From: Litomosoides sigmodontis
Taxonomy: Eukaryota > Nematoda > Chromadorea > Rhabditida > Onchocercidae
DNA length: 64,000 nucleotides
Reading direction: 5' to 3'
Assembly (NCBI GenBank): GCA_963070105.1
Contig: OY718803.1
Location: 3,826,507-3,890,506 of the forward strand
Under the pieces are notes generated by a model. It saw only the letters and a program-made list of their open reading frames with translations. It did not search any database and was not told the DNA's origin. The translations under genes and the position numbers were made by a program. Positions 1 to 13,589 of the stretch are shown piece by piece (the first letter of the stretch is position 1; each line of letters begins with the position of its first letter).

Positions 1-65
1 GATGTATGAATGCCGTAACCTCAGCAATCACTAAGAACTATTAATTATCTCAATTTACTTTACAG

Positions 66-3000
66 GATAATTCGCAAGAGAACAAGCGAACTGTTTGTTG
101 TTTCATCAATACAGTGAAGTGAGTAGAGTTTACAATTTCGTGCGTGCTTACTCTCTTATTTCAGCTGGCAGTGGAAATAACGAAACAAGAAGGTCTAGTT
201 TCAATGGTCGTTGAAGATGGTCATGAATTATGCAGACAAACAACTGGCGATGAAGCAATTGCTCTTCAAAGTCGTATAGAAGCATTACGTACGCGTTACC
301 TTGATTTAACCGCTGTAACGGACGCTAAAATTGCTCTTCTAAGTGAAGCTCTACCGTTGTCGGAGAAATTTTACAACAGCTACGACATTCTACAGCAGTG
401 GATGGATGCTGTAGAACGGGATTTACAGACTATTGACCAGGTGCTAATGATGATTTTTCGTAACTGGACATGCAACCATAACTGCATAGACAGTTAAACG
501 AAGTTGCCTGGTGGTGGTAGGTAGCCATTCTTTCAGGACAGTCCACTTGCATTGCTTTAACCGATTCATTAATTTTAGTGAGAGAGTAAAATTCAAAAAT
601 TAAATTTAAGGAAACTTGATAATTGAAAATTTGAATTCATAACTGAAAGCCGGAGCATTTTCTAACGCACTAACTAACTATATATGAAGATCTAGGTATG
701 ATGCTTTCGTTCGTCATTAAAGTGCAATTTAAGTAAATGTTTACAGAAATGACTTCTGTGTCAGCTTTAGCAAATTAAAATTGAAATATTTTTTTAGCGA
801 AAGAAACCAATACAAAATTAATACAAGGCGTTGTTCGAAAGAATTTTTGTAGTGTTGTATTTTAGAATCCATTTGAAACTCAAGCAACAATATTAGCTGA
901 AATGGAGGATGACTTGGCGAAATTACGACTTGATGTTGAGGAAATTAGCGATACTTCGAAGCAGCTTCAAAATCTTGTCCGTTTCAAAGTAGATGAGCTG
1001 GAAATACAAACTGATGACATGACACGCAGATTTAATCACCTTGTTGAGCAGGTTAATTGGATCTTCTAGTTATGTGAAGTCTGAAATCTCAGTTGATACT
1101 TTGCATTTGTAAATGAATTCGGTTGTTTATGCTTCGGAGAGGTGGGAATTTTTTGAATTAAAAAACTGCTATCTTTAGATTTGTTTAACGTTCCCGTAAA
1201 TGAATGCTGAATCACTTTCAGATTACACGTAAAAGCGATAAACTGACGTCAGTTGAGAAGCAAAGTCGACAAGTGTTAGATGAGCTAGACTACCTTAATG
1301 AATGGTTTGCAGACGCTCATGAGCGCTTAATGCAGGTATTAATTATTACCACTTAGCGCTTCGTAATTTATGCTTCGACAACCTCCTTGATTTGATAATT
1401 CTTCACTTTTTAAATCTCAGACAAAATCCTATAATCCAATTTTTTGCCAAGCGTTGTTTTTTCGAAATCACTGTTACCCGTAACGTGGTTGGTAAGCTTG
1501 AACTGTGGTGTTGCAGAGCACGGCGCCAGAAGTGGATCCAGACTACGTTAAAAAGCAGCTTAAAAATCAGAAACAAATGAACGAAGATATTGCGGTGATG
1601 AAAGCGCGTCTACGAAATGCAATTGCCGATGCGCATAAAGTTCTCCGTGCTTTGGGAGGTGAAGCAAACGGCCAAGATTTACTGCTCGGAAGTAAAATTG
1701 AGGTTAGTTAGCACAACACGGACGCTAACGCTATCTGGCTGAGAGACGTAACTGGCACTTAAGACGTATGTGCGTGCTATACATCAATAACGTATTATTT
1801 TCAGGCTGGGCGAACTCTCTCTGTTGACGTGGCTCAGTTAGGTGATGAAAGACTGGCTAAACTGGAACAAGCGTTAGCACTATGCCTTGAAATCGATCAG
1901 TCATTTGGCGAATTGCATTCCTGGTTGGAGAATATGGAAAGTGAGATTGAAAATTGCCCACCTGTTACAACGGCACACCAAAGAGATCAGTTGATGAAAC
2001 AACAAATCCACAACACTGTGAATTTTCTAATTTTTTTTTTAAATTAAAGAATTTTAAAACAGCTAATGCAACACATCATATATGGGTGAGAATAGCTAAA
2101 TTAAATGCTTCTTAGTTAAAACGACTACTTCATGCTTCTTGAAATATTCCTCCGATGAAGTTAACTTATTGATTTTAAAAAGTTAATGAACATGAGCGAA
2201 TTGTGAGTTCAACTATATGATTGCTTTATGTAATAGTTCTAAATGCTAAATTGATTTAATCGTTCAAAGTCTAAAACTTTTGCTTAGCTTTAACTGTTTC
2301 GAAATAATTACAGGAAAACATTAACTGGAAATTCCCACAAATTTTGGCAAAATACTTCATTTTGAAAAACGTCTAAAATCTTAACTAATCACTTCTGTGA
2401 AAATTTAATTAATTACTTATTTAGCATTCTTTTTTTTGCAGAAATTGCAACATTCGATTATATCACACAGGCCATTAATGGATCGTTTTCACAAAAATGT
2501 CAGCGCTCTGAGTGAACTGTGTGGTTTAGAGGACGAAATTCAACTTCAAAAAATAGCGGAAGGCTTGGATGAGCGATTTTTTGCTGCCCGAGATGCTGTG
2601 CGTCAACGAGCTGAGGCACTTGAAACTGCAATCGAACAGAGCAGCCAGTTCACGGACAGATTGGACGTTGTCCTGGCAAATCTAGATGGTGCTGCGATGC
2701 AGGTATCGTATTGATGTTTTTAAGTGATAATGCTTCTTCAATCGTTTGCATTCATTTACTCATCTCTCAAATGATGATTGCAGATTCGAAATCCAGAACC
2801 AATACTGGCCGATCCAGAACGCATCAAATCCCAAATTATGGATAATCGTTCTCTAATGGAGCAGCTTAAACACAAGGAAGGTATATTGAGATCAGTGAAG
2901 GAAAATGCCAGAGAGATGCTGCTGCATGCAAAATCAAATGATAGTGGAGCTACAGGTATTGACGTGACGTGAAATGCATAAATATGAAAAAAAAAACGAG

Positions 3001-5338
3001 AAATATTGCAAAAAAAAAGTGAAGCATGTTGACGTTTGTGGTGAAGTGAAATTAAATTTCATTCTGCAGAAATCAGCATAAAAATGAAAGAAGTTGATGC
3101 ACTGTGGGAGGAACTGATGAAAGGTGTCACGACGAGGGCAGATGTGTTGGAAGATACGTTAAGGAAAGCAGAACGATTTTGGTACGAATTGAAATCTTAT
3201 CAGAAGGCAATTAGCGAACTGCGCTCGCGCGTTGAAGGAATACAACCTGCGCTTGGAGAGCCGACTGTTATTGAGCAACAGCGCAACAGTCTTCGAGTTT
3301 GTTCTTTCGGTATTTTTATGGCTTCGGAAAGTTTGTGGGCAAAATGTAATTCAATCATTACCATTATTATAGACAATTAAAAGTGAAGTACAAGCAATCA
3401 GGCATGAAATTATGGATAAGTTGCGTAACGCTGGACGTGATCTTTGTAACGCAGTCGCTGAAGAAGAAAAAGCTCACGTTGAACAGCAAATGGACGAAGT
3501 TGAAGGAGAGTGGATTACGGTAACTGGTATGTGCGATCGAAAGTGAGTTTCAGATGCAGTTTTTTTGCTCACATTAAGCAAGCTTAATTAATTGTCTGGC
3601 TCATAGGAGTAATAATTTATTCTTGCATAATTATGTAGAGATACTGTATTGGTATACGTGCAATTTCAGGGAGTCAGATTTGATAGAAGCCATGGAAAAA
3701 ACGATGGAGTTCCATGATTTGCTAACAGAACTAATAAATTGGGTAGGAGAAACGGAAAATGAGGCATTCAAGTTGGATTCAAGCGCTATCGCATCATCCA
3801 CTGATATTAGAAATGAGGTGCATACTTAATTTTGAAATTTTACGTTCAAACTGTTGAACTGTGTTTTTTTCTCCTTTTACTTCCGTGTTACAGCTTGCTG
3901 TCCTAAGTGATTTACGTTCATTACTGGATGAGAAAGTGCTGGAGAAGGAACAGTTGAATCAGCTCTGTGCAAACCTTTGCGTTGGTTGCACTGCACAACA
4001 ATCCGCAAACATTAGAGCACTGATCAATGACCTGAATATCCGCTGGAATAGAGTTAGTGTTTGCTTCACGTCATGAAATCGTTGGAGGTTGCTGTTCCTT
4101 CACTACATCTGATCTCAAGGCTTTATGCAAATTAATGTTATTGTTTTGCCCAGGGAATCAAATTTTCCCTCTAATTAGCTTTTTCTTTTGCAATGACAAG
4201 GCCCGCTATTGTTGGACTGATAGTATGTTTCACGTTAGTCCATAAATCTCTAGCTTGTCATTAAGATTTAAATTTGAAGTTAATATGAAATGATTTTGTA
4301 TTTGTCGAGTTTTGAAGTTTACCGCAACCGAAATATTTTTTATGTATTAGATTTAAACCACTTTTTTAATGATATTTCTGGAAGGACTCCAAAATAAGTG
4401 GGTTGTTCTTTGAATAGCTAGCTAATTATTCAGGTTTCTGTACTGATAGATAGATGCTTGATCGTTCTAAAATATATCAGTGAGTATCTTGAAAAATTAC
4501 AGTGAACTAAAACTCATTCTTTCTTCTACCATCAATCATACAGTACAGTAGATGGTATTTGCAATTAATAAATACAAGCTAATTTAGCTGTACGCATTGC
4601 TAAATGAGCGTCAACAAAAAATGGAGAAGGCGTTGTTGGAAATGGGACAATTTTCGCAGGCGTATGAACAGCTAATGACGTGGATCGAGAAAACACAACA
4701 CGTTTTGAATGAAGTTTGTTTCCTGCCTTCCCTTCAATTCTCTCTTCAGAAACGAAGAATACTGGGAAGTGAGGAAGTAGCAACCTTTTGGTACCATCAC
4801 GCTATTTTTACCTGACAATTATGCATACTCTAACCTGGTTCTAGTAGGAAAGTGATTTTAGATCAATTCTCAACCAAACAGTATTAAAGAGGCAGAAGTG
4901 GAGGTTTGCAAGCATCGAGTAATACAGAATGAAATTTTGGTGCATGAAGCAAGCGTAGATACTTTGAACAGTGCCGCTAAACGTATCATTGCTGCCGATC
5001 CAAGTGCTGCAAGCTCAACGCAACCGATGATCGATAAGTTGAATTCAAAATGGCATATGTTGGTGGATAAGTTGGAGGATGTTTGGGTGCAGGTGATAAT
5101 TATTCAAATTACTTCAGTACCTTTCTCTACCAGCGCTGTAATTTGAAGTTGATGAATTTGTGCGAATAATTTTGTGAGGCGATTAATTTTTTTTGCATGT
5201 TAAATTGATCATTTATAGTTTTTCTTTACAAGTAAAAGTGATATATGCTTGCGCAAATCCAATTATATAAAAATTTTAGACGTCGAGCTCTTTTATTCTT
5301 AAGAAGTTGAAAGAACCCTAATCTTGATCATTCACGTC

Positions 5339-5383
<45 letters not shown>

Positions 5384-8300
5384 CTTCACTACGATCGCTG
5401 AAAAAATTGAACTTTTTTTCATTCTTGACTGTTTTATTTTTAGATTTCAAAATTTAATGTTACAAAAATGAAACTTAGAGTTGCAGTTGGACGATGCTCG
5501 GAAAGCTGCTGAAAATCTTGGCAGTGAAGTGGATCGTTGGGCAATGTGGCTTCAGGATAAAGATGCGGATTTGTCTCATATGAAGCCAACAGGTGGCTTA
5601 CCGGAAACTGCACAAGCGCAACTCGATGACTTCTTTGTTTTGAAAGTATTTGTTTCCATTTCCTAAATCAACCGTTTCGCTCCTCGACATTAGCTTAATT
5701 TTTTGAGAGGAATCTGCTATTCCTTGAAATTTCAAAAATTGCAGGCCGAAATTGAGCAGAATCGATCTGCATTAGAAGCGCATTTGGAAACAGCAACAAA
5801 GTATGTATCCGGTAGTGATCAGAATTCATGGATTGCGCAACGAGGATTGCAGTTGACTAAAAAGTGGATTCAGGTAAGCAATGAAACGGAAAAAATTTTC
5901 GATTTCGAGTGGAGTAGCCATTACAATACTTCTTCATGCTGAAGTAAATTGATGACAGTGAATAGTTGGTTACTAGCCTGTAGCAATTATGAATTCAATA
6001 AATATTTTCAGTAAATTTGATGAAATGATTTCTTTTTGCAGGTGCAAGACAAGATTGATGACAGAGAGCAGAAGTTGAGAATTGCGTTGACGGAAGCGAA
6101 ACAGCTCCACTCGTCTATGATGGCAATGAATGATTGGTTGAATTCAGCGGAGAGCTACTTGGGTTGCTTGGAACACGTGTCGAGAATTCCTGACATCATA
6201 GAAAAGCAAATGAACGAGCACGTGAAATTTCAAGTTGAGGTAAGGTTTTGGGTTGGGTGCTGACGGAACTTCTGGCTGATGAACTCTGATAATTCAATTT
6301 CTCGCATCAATAATTTAATAGAAATGCTTATGGGCGGAAGCATAACAGAGAGCGCAAGTGTACGACGATCACTTATATTGATGTAAGCATCTAAATTGGA
6401 ATTTCGTTCAGTCTGCGTTGCTGCATTATCAACTTCTCCTTATCTTCAGTACTTTTCAGGTGTCGCACTATCGAGAATTGATGAGCGACTTGAACAGCAA
6501 GGGAACTAAGTTGCAGTATTACTGTGAAAAAAAGGATGCGATACCAATTAAGAATTTACTCGTTTCGGCGAAGCATCGTTTCGACAAAGTTGCTTCGAGA
6601 TGTGCGGATCGAATGAAGCAACTGGATCTCGCACTACAGGAATCACGAGCTTACTTCGAGTCGCATGCCGAGGTCGCGGATTGGATTGCTTCAAAGCTTA
6701 AATGGATCGAAGATCAATATGCGCAGGTACTTACTGTTTATTTGCACGTAGATTTGAAACGTTGACCGTGCTCGAGATAGGACACTTTTCGAGTGAGAGG
6801 AAGGATGAGAAAGAGCTATCGCTGCATTTGATCGTTTGATAAATACATTCTCAGCAAATTGATGGCACGTCACTTCCGGCTACTCAACTTCATTTCATTT
6901 CGTTGATTCGCAATCATTCAATGCAATAATTTAATTCCAAATATTCCAATGCAAGCAAATTAGCAGAGTAAAATAAGATTTTCAAAGATGCAAAATGTCC
7001 GCTTCTTCCCAACCTCTATGATTCCGTGATCGATATCACTTCCCTAACATCACTTACATCGACTTTAATAGAAGAATCAAAAGGATTAGAATTCTCCTTG
7101 ACAGACTGCTTGGAAAATAAAACGAAAATGAATTACGTCGTCTTGGATGATTAAAAAAAATAAAACTTTTTGATAATAATTGATATTGCATTTGCAGACG
7201 GCATCCGGCGATCGATTACGAATTGATTTGGAAAAGCATCGAAAATTTCAGCATGAACTAACGGAACGACAATCGATGTATGAAACAACGTATAAACGAG
7301 GGAAGATACTTTCGGAACATGCGCCACGTGAGGAGCAGAAAGGAATCGATCAAATGAATGACCTGCTGAAAGAGAGATGGACTCAGCTAATTAATGGGGC
7401 ATTACAAAAGTAATCCTTACTAGTAATTTGATTTACTGATTAGTTTGATCATTTCTATTCAATTTAGGAATAATTTTAGATGAACGTGAACTGCATTTAT
7501 AAGTGCCGATTGCTCATCATTATCTTCTCACTATTGTTTCCAATTCAATTATTTAGCTAAAATTGTGATATGTTTTTGAATTTTGATCATTCACGAAAGG
7601 ACGGCTCGAATTTAGCTGTTCGCTGTTCGTTGCTTTTCTTCCTAATTCAGTAAGTTGTGTGCTGCAGACAGCGATCGATCGAGGATGCGTTGTTGGCGTG
7701 TGGACAGTTCGATGAGGCTTTGTCCTCACTTCGAGAATGGCTCGGGAAATGTTTGCCTCACTTGCAGAACGTGCAAACCGTTTCTGTCTACGGTGATTTG
7801 GAGACTGTTAGCAAACTGTGCGATAGGCACAAAGAATTAATGGAACAAATAGACGCTCGTCGCGACACGTTACATTCGATTAAGGAACGTGCGCAGCAGG
7901 TTTCTATTGAGATATTCCTTCGTTACGGTTCATTGCATTCGTCCCTCCGTGCAATTTGACGAATTTCAGATGTTGGAGAAAGAGACGGACGATGCGTTGA
8001 ATGGCTTACGGGAAAAGGTGGAGAAGGTGAACGAAGACTGGGTGCTTCTGCGGGAATTGGCAGAGGAAAGAGAGGAGCGACTGAAAGTTGCCTACGATAT
8101 CGCCAAAAATTTCAACGATGAAATCCATGAATTCTTGGATTTTTTGCCGAAGATTGAGGCGAGGCTGAGAACTAAGGCACGTTTTCCTGCTATCTCATTA
8201 GTTCGTAATGTTTTCGAGATGCCTACGACCATCCTAAAAACTATCTTTCTTTCTTGGATATCAGCGTGGCGTGCCGTGTGTGGAAGGATGAGAGATAAAA

Positions 8301-11300
8301 GTCATTTAGGATTCAAGGATGAAAGTTGGAGATTTTAGGAACTGTTTCGTAGTTCAATTAAACGCAGTTCTACTACTTCTACAAACCAACAACCGATGAT
8401 TACTTGCGAGGAGGTAGAGTAAATAGTGATGGATATGATGGCACTAATGTTAATCACACGTTTAGAGTCAAATAGCTGAAGGTGAAAGTGAAATTTTGGA
8501 ACAAATGGACGAAGTGGCGCAGCTAAATAAAGAAATGGATGACAAGAAGCCATTGATGGAGTCGATCAAGAAAGCCGGAGAGGATATCCGGTCAAAGTGT
8601 CATCCGTCTGCAGAACAACCAATGAAGTATTGGTTGAAGGTATTGCAAAATAGATGGGATGAGGTAACGAATGCTGTCGATAGCAAGAGGGACAACCTGG
8701 AAATGGTTAGAGAAAGCCTTTACCGAAATTTGCTTAAGATTTGTCCAAATATCCTAAATTGATTGACTTAAATTTCCATCCTTCGAATTTAAAGTTTAGT
8801 TTGCATTGTAAAGCTAGTTTTGTCTTTTCTGTGAAAATTTTTAAAAAAAATTCACATTTGTTTTTTTCATTTAATTTTAGCAACTGAATGAACTTCATGC
8901 GAGAGAGAAAATGATTGCTGATTTGTTGAAGTATATTGAAGAAAGAAGTGCTGAATTGAAAGTATTAAATGAGACACCGTTGCCGCAGGACGTGGATACC
9001 CTTGACAGGTCAATTCTCTTATTTTTAAAAGTATTGAGCTACTAATAAACTTGAATACTGGTGATTTTATATTCAACGATGCTCTCGATGAATTTGATTT
9101 CATGAGACTTGTCGACTGTTAGCAATTTTAGGCTTATTGAAAATCACGAACAATTCGAGGGAACCTTACGAGAAAAGCAGGGACTGGTCGACGAGGCAAC
9201 ACGTAATCGACGGAGGCTTGCCGTAGAGGAGAAGGTGAAGAAAAAGAGTAGCAAAGCACTTCAAAGGTATCGGCGGCTCGAATTCCAATGGCTATCGTAT
9301 TGCTCTGTTGCTAATTGCTATTATTCCTCGTGCATTAATTTACCACTACTTTTCAGGCATGAACACTGTCTGCGCCATCCTAAATCTGACCAGCTCTGCA
9401 GTAGATGGAAAAAATTATGGATTGATTCAATGGATTATGGCCGCCAGTTACGTGAAATGAAAGATTATTTGGTGGAGGTTGATTTTTGTTCCTCAATTTT
9501 CACTGCACATTTTTCACGGAAGTTATCTTTATTATTACAATATCACTATCTCTTAGCTATTGAAATTAGTATTTCTGATCGGAATGAAAGGCAACTATGG
9601 AATGGAAAGTGGCCTTTAAGAGATTAAAGTCACGATTAATATGTTCCACTTAGCGCTCAATGTGAAATTTGGATTTCCTGTGTCCTGAACTTAATTTGAA
9701 AATTGGCACTCCTCTTTTCTGATCTCCCACTGTTAAACATTATCATTCTGTGGAACCAAATATTATAAAGCAAGGTGAAGCGGCTTTTAAAAGATTTTAA
9801 TCTGGTCTAGTTTTTTTAAGGTGAAAAGACTGGAGTCATTTTCATTCGAGGAATGGCGTGAACGATATTTGGAATGGACTGATTCTGGAAAAGCTCGAAT
9901 TTCCGATTTGTTTAGAAGGATTGATAAAAGTGGAACTGGACGAGTGCCACGAGCTGCTTTTATTGATGGTATCATAGCATCCAGTCAGTCATTTTTTATT
10001 CACTTATTTTTCATACAGCTTTTATTGAGATCCTTACAGTATTGAGATCCTTACAGGTCCGAGAATTGAAATACCATTTTAGAATTCCATACTACTCGAC
10101 TGGAAATGGAGAAAGTTGCGGATGAATTTGACAAAGGTGACGGAATGATTGATTCGAAGGAATTTATGGCAAAACTTCGATCTGAGTTTTCAAAAGTACA
10201 TTTTTACCACACTTTCGATCAAACGATAATTCGTTTGGTGCTGTGGACATGCCCAGCCATACTGATTTATCATCTGTTTCACTTCTTATTTTATTCAGAA
10301 ATTACCGATGAAACAAAAGACGGAGAGTGAAAAGATCACAGAAGAGGTTGTGAGGCAAACGGAAAGATGTAACTGTATTAATCGATACAAAATTCAGAAA
10401 GTAGGAGATGGACATTATCGGGTAAGTTTTTCTAAATTAGTTATCAGGTTTGTATATGCTAATCAATTGGAATCAAATTTAGTGACCTTCTTTCTCAACT
10501 TATTTTTTGATAAATAGTCGCGAAATGTAGGATTAATAGTTGCCTCACCGATAAAACTGATGTATTTGAATTCATTTTGAACTCGTGTGTTGAGGTTTAC
10601 CAAAGTGAACTTTATCACCTTATCCGATCCATTTGACGGAAGTTATCTCACTTGGTCATTTTTTGCAAAAACTAACGAGCCTCATCCACGTAAATACTTT
10701 ATGAAACATTGCTGAGTAAAATGTTGAAAATTACAAGTCAACACCCAGCAATACTCACTATGCAATAGAAGATTGTAATGTTTCTTTGGAAGTAGGGAAG
10801 TGTGCATGTGGTTGACTATGTCTTGAAATTATTAAGTTGTGGTACTTTCAAATGATTTCGAATCATTTCATCGAAACATTTGCATTGCTAAATCGTTGCA
10901 AATTTATGGCACTTCCAGATGATTGTATGAAGGGATCGATTTATCTCTTCACTAAGAATATTTGTGATTTGTTGCTTGAAAACCTTTAACTTCTAGAAGG
11001 AATTAATTCAGATATACTTTTATTTTACGCTCTCCTTCCTGCATGTGTGGTAGAAGATATTATAAACAGTGTGCTTTGTTTTAGATTATCCGATTTTTCA
11101 GTTCGGTGAAACTCAAATTAAGCGTATGGTGCGTATTCTCCGGTCAACAGTTATGGTTCGCGTAGGTGGTGGATGGGTTGCTTTGGAGGAATTTCTACAT
11201 AAACATGATCCCTGTCGTGGTGAGTGCAAAAGAATTTCACACTAATATACATTTGGAAATTTTTTTCACTCTTAAAACTTATTTTGCGGTGTGATCTTTT

Positions 11301-12172
11301 AGCTAAAGGACGAACGAATCTCGACTTGCAACGTAATTTCTACGACGATGTTCGGCCTAAAGATGCCTACGATACGATGGAAACATTCACTAAATCGGCT
11401 AGATTAACACCAAGTCGTGATTCGCCAATTCGTGGCTTTCAGGAACCTTTGTTGCAATCTCGTTTCCATGCAACTCCTGGTCCGATTACAAAAGTAACCA
11501 CTGTGATATTACACTCATTAGAACAAAAAGTTATGGAAAGTCTCTTCTGCGTAACTAACGCATGTCGGACTGTGATTGCTAAATTTTAAAAACATGAAGC
11601 ATTCTATTCACAATTTTTTTATTAGATTCAAATTGCAATAAAGTACGTTGCTGTAATACAGGAATTATTTTCAGATTAGGGAAAAGACAGAGCGCAGTAT
11701 GCCAATGTACCTCACGGGGCGCTCGCCAACCGTCTGTCGTAATTCGACGTTTGACATACCGAAATCAAGCAGGAAACCAAATGAAATGAATGGACAAGGT
11801 TATTTATTAAATTATTTTTCCTAAAAAAGAGGATTTGTTTCCTCTCTAACTGAGTTGTAATTATTTACTGCAGTTGTTCCGAATTTAATTATTGTAACTT
11901 TTTTATTCATTAAAATAAATTTGTGTGTAAATAGTTGTCACTTATTTCTTCAACAAATTTCAGATTCAAAAATCGGACGCCCAAGTGCATCAGGCACTGT
12001 TTCACGCTCAGGATCACGTGGTGATATGCTAGATTTGTCACGGCCGGTAAGTCGAAGCTCAGATGTTTCAGTAGATGGCGAACGACCAACACGAATACCG
12101 TCATTGCGTGGTCGGAAAGGTATCAATTATCGAGCGTCTCCTGCACGAGGCAGTCCTCAGCCACGTTTATAA
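66..12172 (+). CDS. vab-10: Spectraplakin (VAB-10/MACF/dystonin family), C-terminal half; 5' end outside window
   Basis: Giant cytolinker that ties actin and intermediate-filament attachments to microtubules. Thirty-two exons join in phase to 1,861 visible residues: 66-113 (tentative), 165-440, 866-1051, 1222-1335, 1517-1702, 1805-2017, 2442-2702, 2784-2955, 3070-3296, 3373-3542, 3670-3817, 3894-4052, 4588-4713, 4862-5092, 5487-5645, 5745-5873, 6042-6239, 6460-6726, 7198-7409, 7668-7899, 7970-8176, 8466-8705, 8881-9008, 9132-9266, 9357-9477, 9821-9983, 10083-10195, 10299-10421, 11102-11219, 11303-11493, 11675-11798, 11964-12172. Roughly the first 1,515 residues are heptad-rich three-helix spectrin repeats with recurrent W and L/R positions (about 14 repeats by length). 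Then follow an EF-hand pair (around residues 1550-1600), a GAS2/GAR domain (around 1617-1690) and a basic Ser/Arg-rich tail ending at TAA 12170-12172. The domain order is diagnostic of spectraplakins. The upstream actin-binding and plakin parts would lie to the left. Family assignment is very secure; the first exon is less so. Confidence 0.92.
5342..5381. repeat. (CT)n microsatellite in a vab-10 intron
   Basis: About 19 uninterrupted CT units between exons 4862-5092 and 5487-5645. It lies about 100 nt upstream of the next 3' splice site, so it may act as an extra pyrimidine tract. Confidence 0.95.
9821..11493 (+). other. vab-10: EF-hand pair and GAS2 (GAR) microtubule-binding domain of the spectraplakin
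   Basis: Exons 9821-9983 and 10083-10195 encode the EF-hand pair. The first loop starts at Asp 9923 (DKSGTG) and the second at Asp 10130 (DKGDG). Exons 10299-10421, 11102-11219 and 11303-11493 encode the GAR domain: the RCNC cysteine pair, the invariant core MVRVGGGW and the closing HDPCR cysteine. In this family the GAR domain binds the microtubule lattice. The strongly conserved core supports the reading frame across three introns. Both calcium loops look imperfect (see findings). Confidence 0.9.
12089..12100 (+). other. vab-10: TxIP (SxIP-type) EB1-binding motif in the spectraplakin tail
   Basis: These bases encode Thr-Arg-Ile-Pro inside a basic, Ser/Pro/Arg-rich, probably disordered tail 28 codons from the stop. 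[S/T]-x-[I/L]-P in such a context is the established motif by which +TIPs bind the EB1 C-terminal domain, and mammalian MACF/dystonin tails carry one. Binding by this worm protein is inferred. Confidence 0.6.
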
Positions 12173-13121
12173 AAATGAATTTACGCTCTCACATTCTTCT
12201 AAAAGAAGACATTAGAAAATGCAGTCGTGCACTTCTGTTGTAATTTTATTTTAAGCATTTATTTTACTTTTCGTTTCTTTTTTTCCGCAAGTCACTTATC
12301 TGTATTATCATTCTTACTACTATTTCGAGTGTCTTCTTTGTCTGCGTTACAGTTCTTTTCTCATTTGCATATCTAAGTGATTACTCGGGTATCTGTGTAC
12401 TGCACCACTCACATCCACATTTCAACAAATATTTTGCTGCAATTTGTTACTTTCCTTTTTATGCAACAATTTTCTAGAGGTTCATCAAAACTCATTAGTA
12501 CAATATTATTGCGGCGTTGTTTGAAATTATGCAATGGTATGAAGAGGTTTTCCCACACCACTCTTTACATCTTTTCGCGTGAATATGCTGCAAAGTTAAT
12601 GTTTTCGCCGATAAGGATAGTTTCGTGTGTCTTAATTGTTTCGAAGTGATAATAGTAACTATCAACTGCTGCTGCTCATTAAAATCCTTTCAAAATTTCA
12701 CATAACTATTATTAATACTATTGTTAACTGTTAACTATTATTAACCACATAACTATTGTTAACTGTTATTTCGAATTCAATGAATGCTACCTTAATCAAT
12801 TTTGCAGCGGTTGATAATATTATTCACTACGCTTCTTTTCCGCAGATACTTCTCTGACTTTAACTGCCACGTGGAACAGGTGTAGCGTAGATGCGTGAGA
12901 GTTATTAATGTGCCCTGTGGTGTTAACCGTTGAAGGAGAGCCGTATATTCCTTTACATTTCAAATCCTACGACTTTTTTGATTAATCGTTTCAGGAATTC
13001 TCAAAAATCATAGAAAACAAAAATGAAATCGAAGTGAGCGCTTTAAATTTGATAAATTGGGAGAAAATAAAGCGATGATTAATACAGAATTGACATACCA
13101 ATCACTGTTACGTTTGTGGTG

Positions 13122-13161
<40 letters not shown>

Positions 13162-13589
13162 TTTCAAAAAAACGTCTATGAAAGCAAAAATGGAAAGTGG
13201 GGAAGTTCTCTCCATTTGGCAAAATCCGATCCAACAACATGATAAAAGACCCACATCGATCTGAATTGTCTGATTGACGAATGAATTTAATATATGCGAA
13301 TTTTCTGCTGGAAGAGAAATGATTCTTCCGAAGCATCGGTTCCTGACGTTCATACAACCTGATATTCCTCATTCGTGCTGAAACTCTCGGCGTGAACCCA
13401 TCCTATTTCACTAGCACTAGCCACTGCTGCCTTGCATACATCAACCGATTTACATTTCTTTAAACGCCATCTAGAAAATGCTGTTAATTAATTGAATTGG
13501 AAGAAAAATGCATTCGACTGATTAATGGTGACTTCCCGGGATATCTCCCATAAACTACCATGGTGTTCATTCATAAATGTAACAAAGGC
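12173..13589. other. Convergent 3' intergenic region (vab-10 / GT92 gene)
   Basis: Holds the 3' UTRs of the two converging genes and a (GA)n tract. The longest ORFs here (12377-12649 and two overlapping minus-strand frames across the GA repeat) have low-complexity or unrecognisable translations and no splice context. I see no gene in it. Confidence 0.6.
13124..13158. repeat. (GA)n microsatellite
   Basis: Perfect GA tract of about 17 units. It produces Glu-Arg and Leu-Ser runs in spurious overlapping reading frames. Confidence 0.95.
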
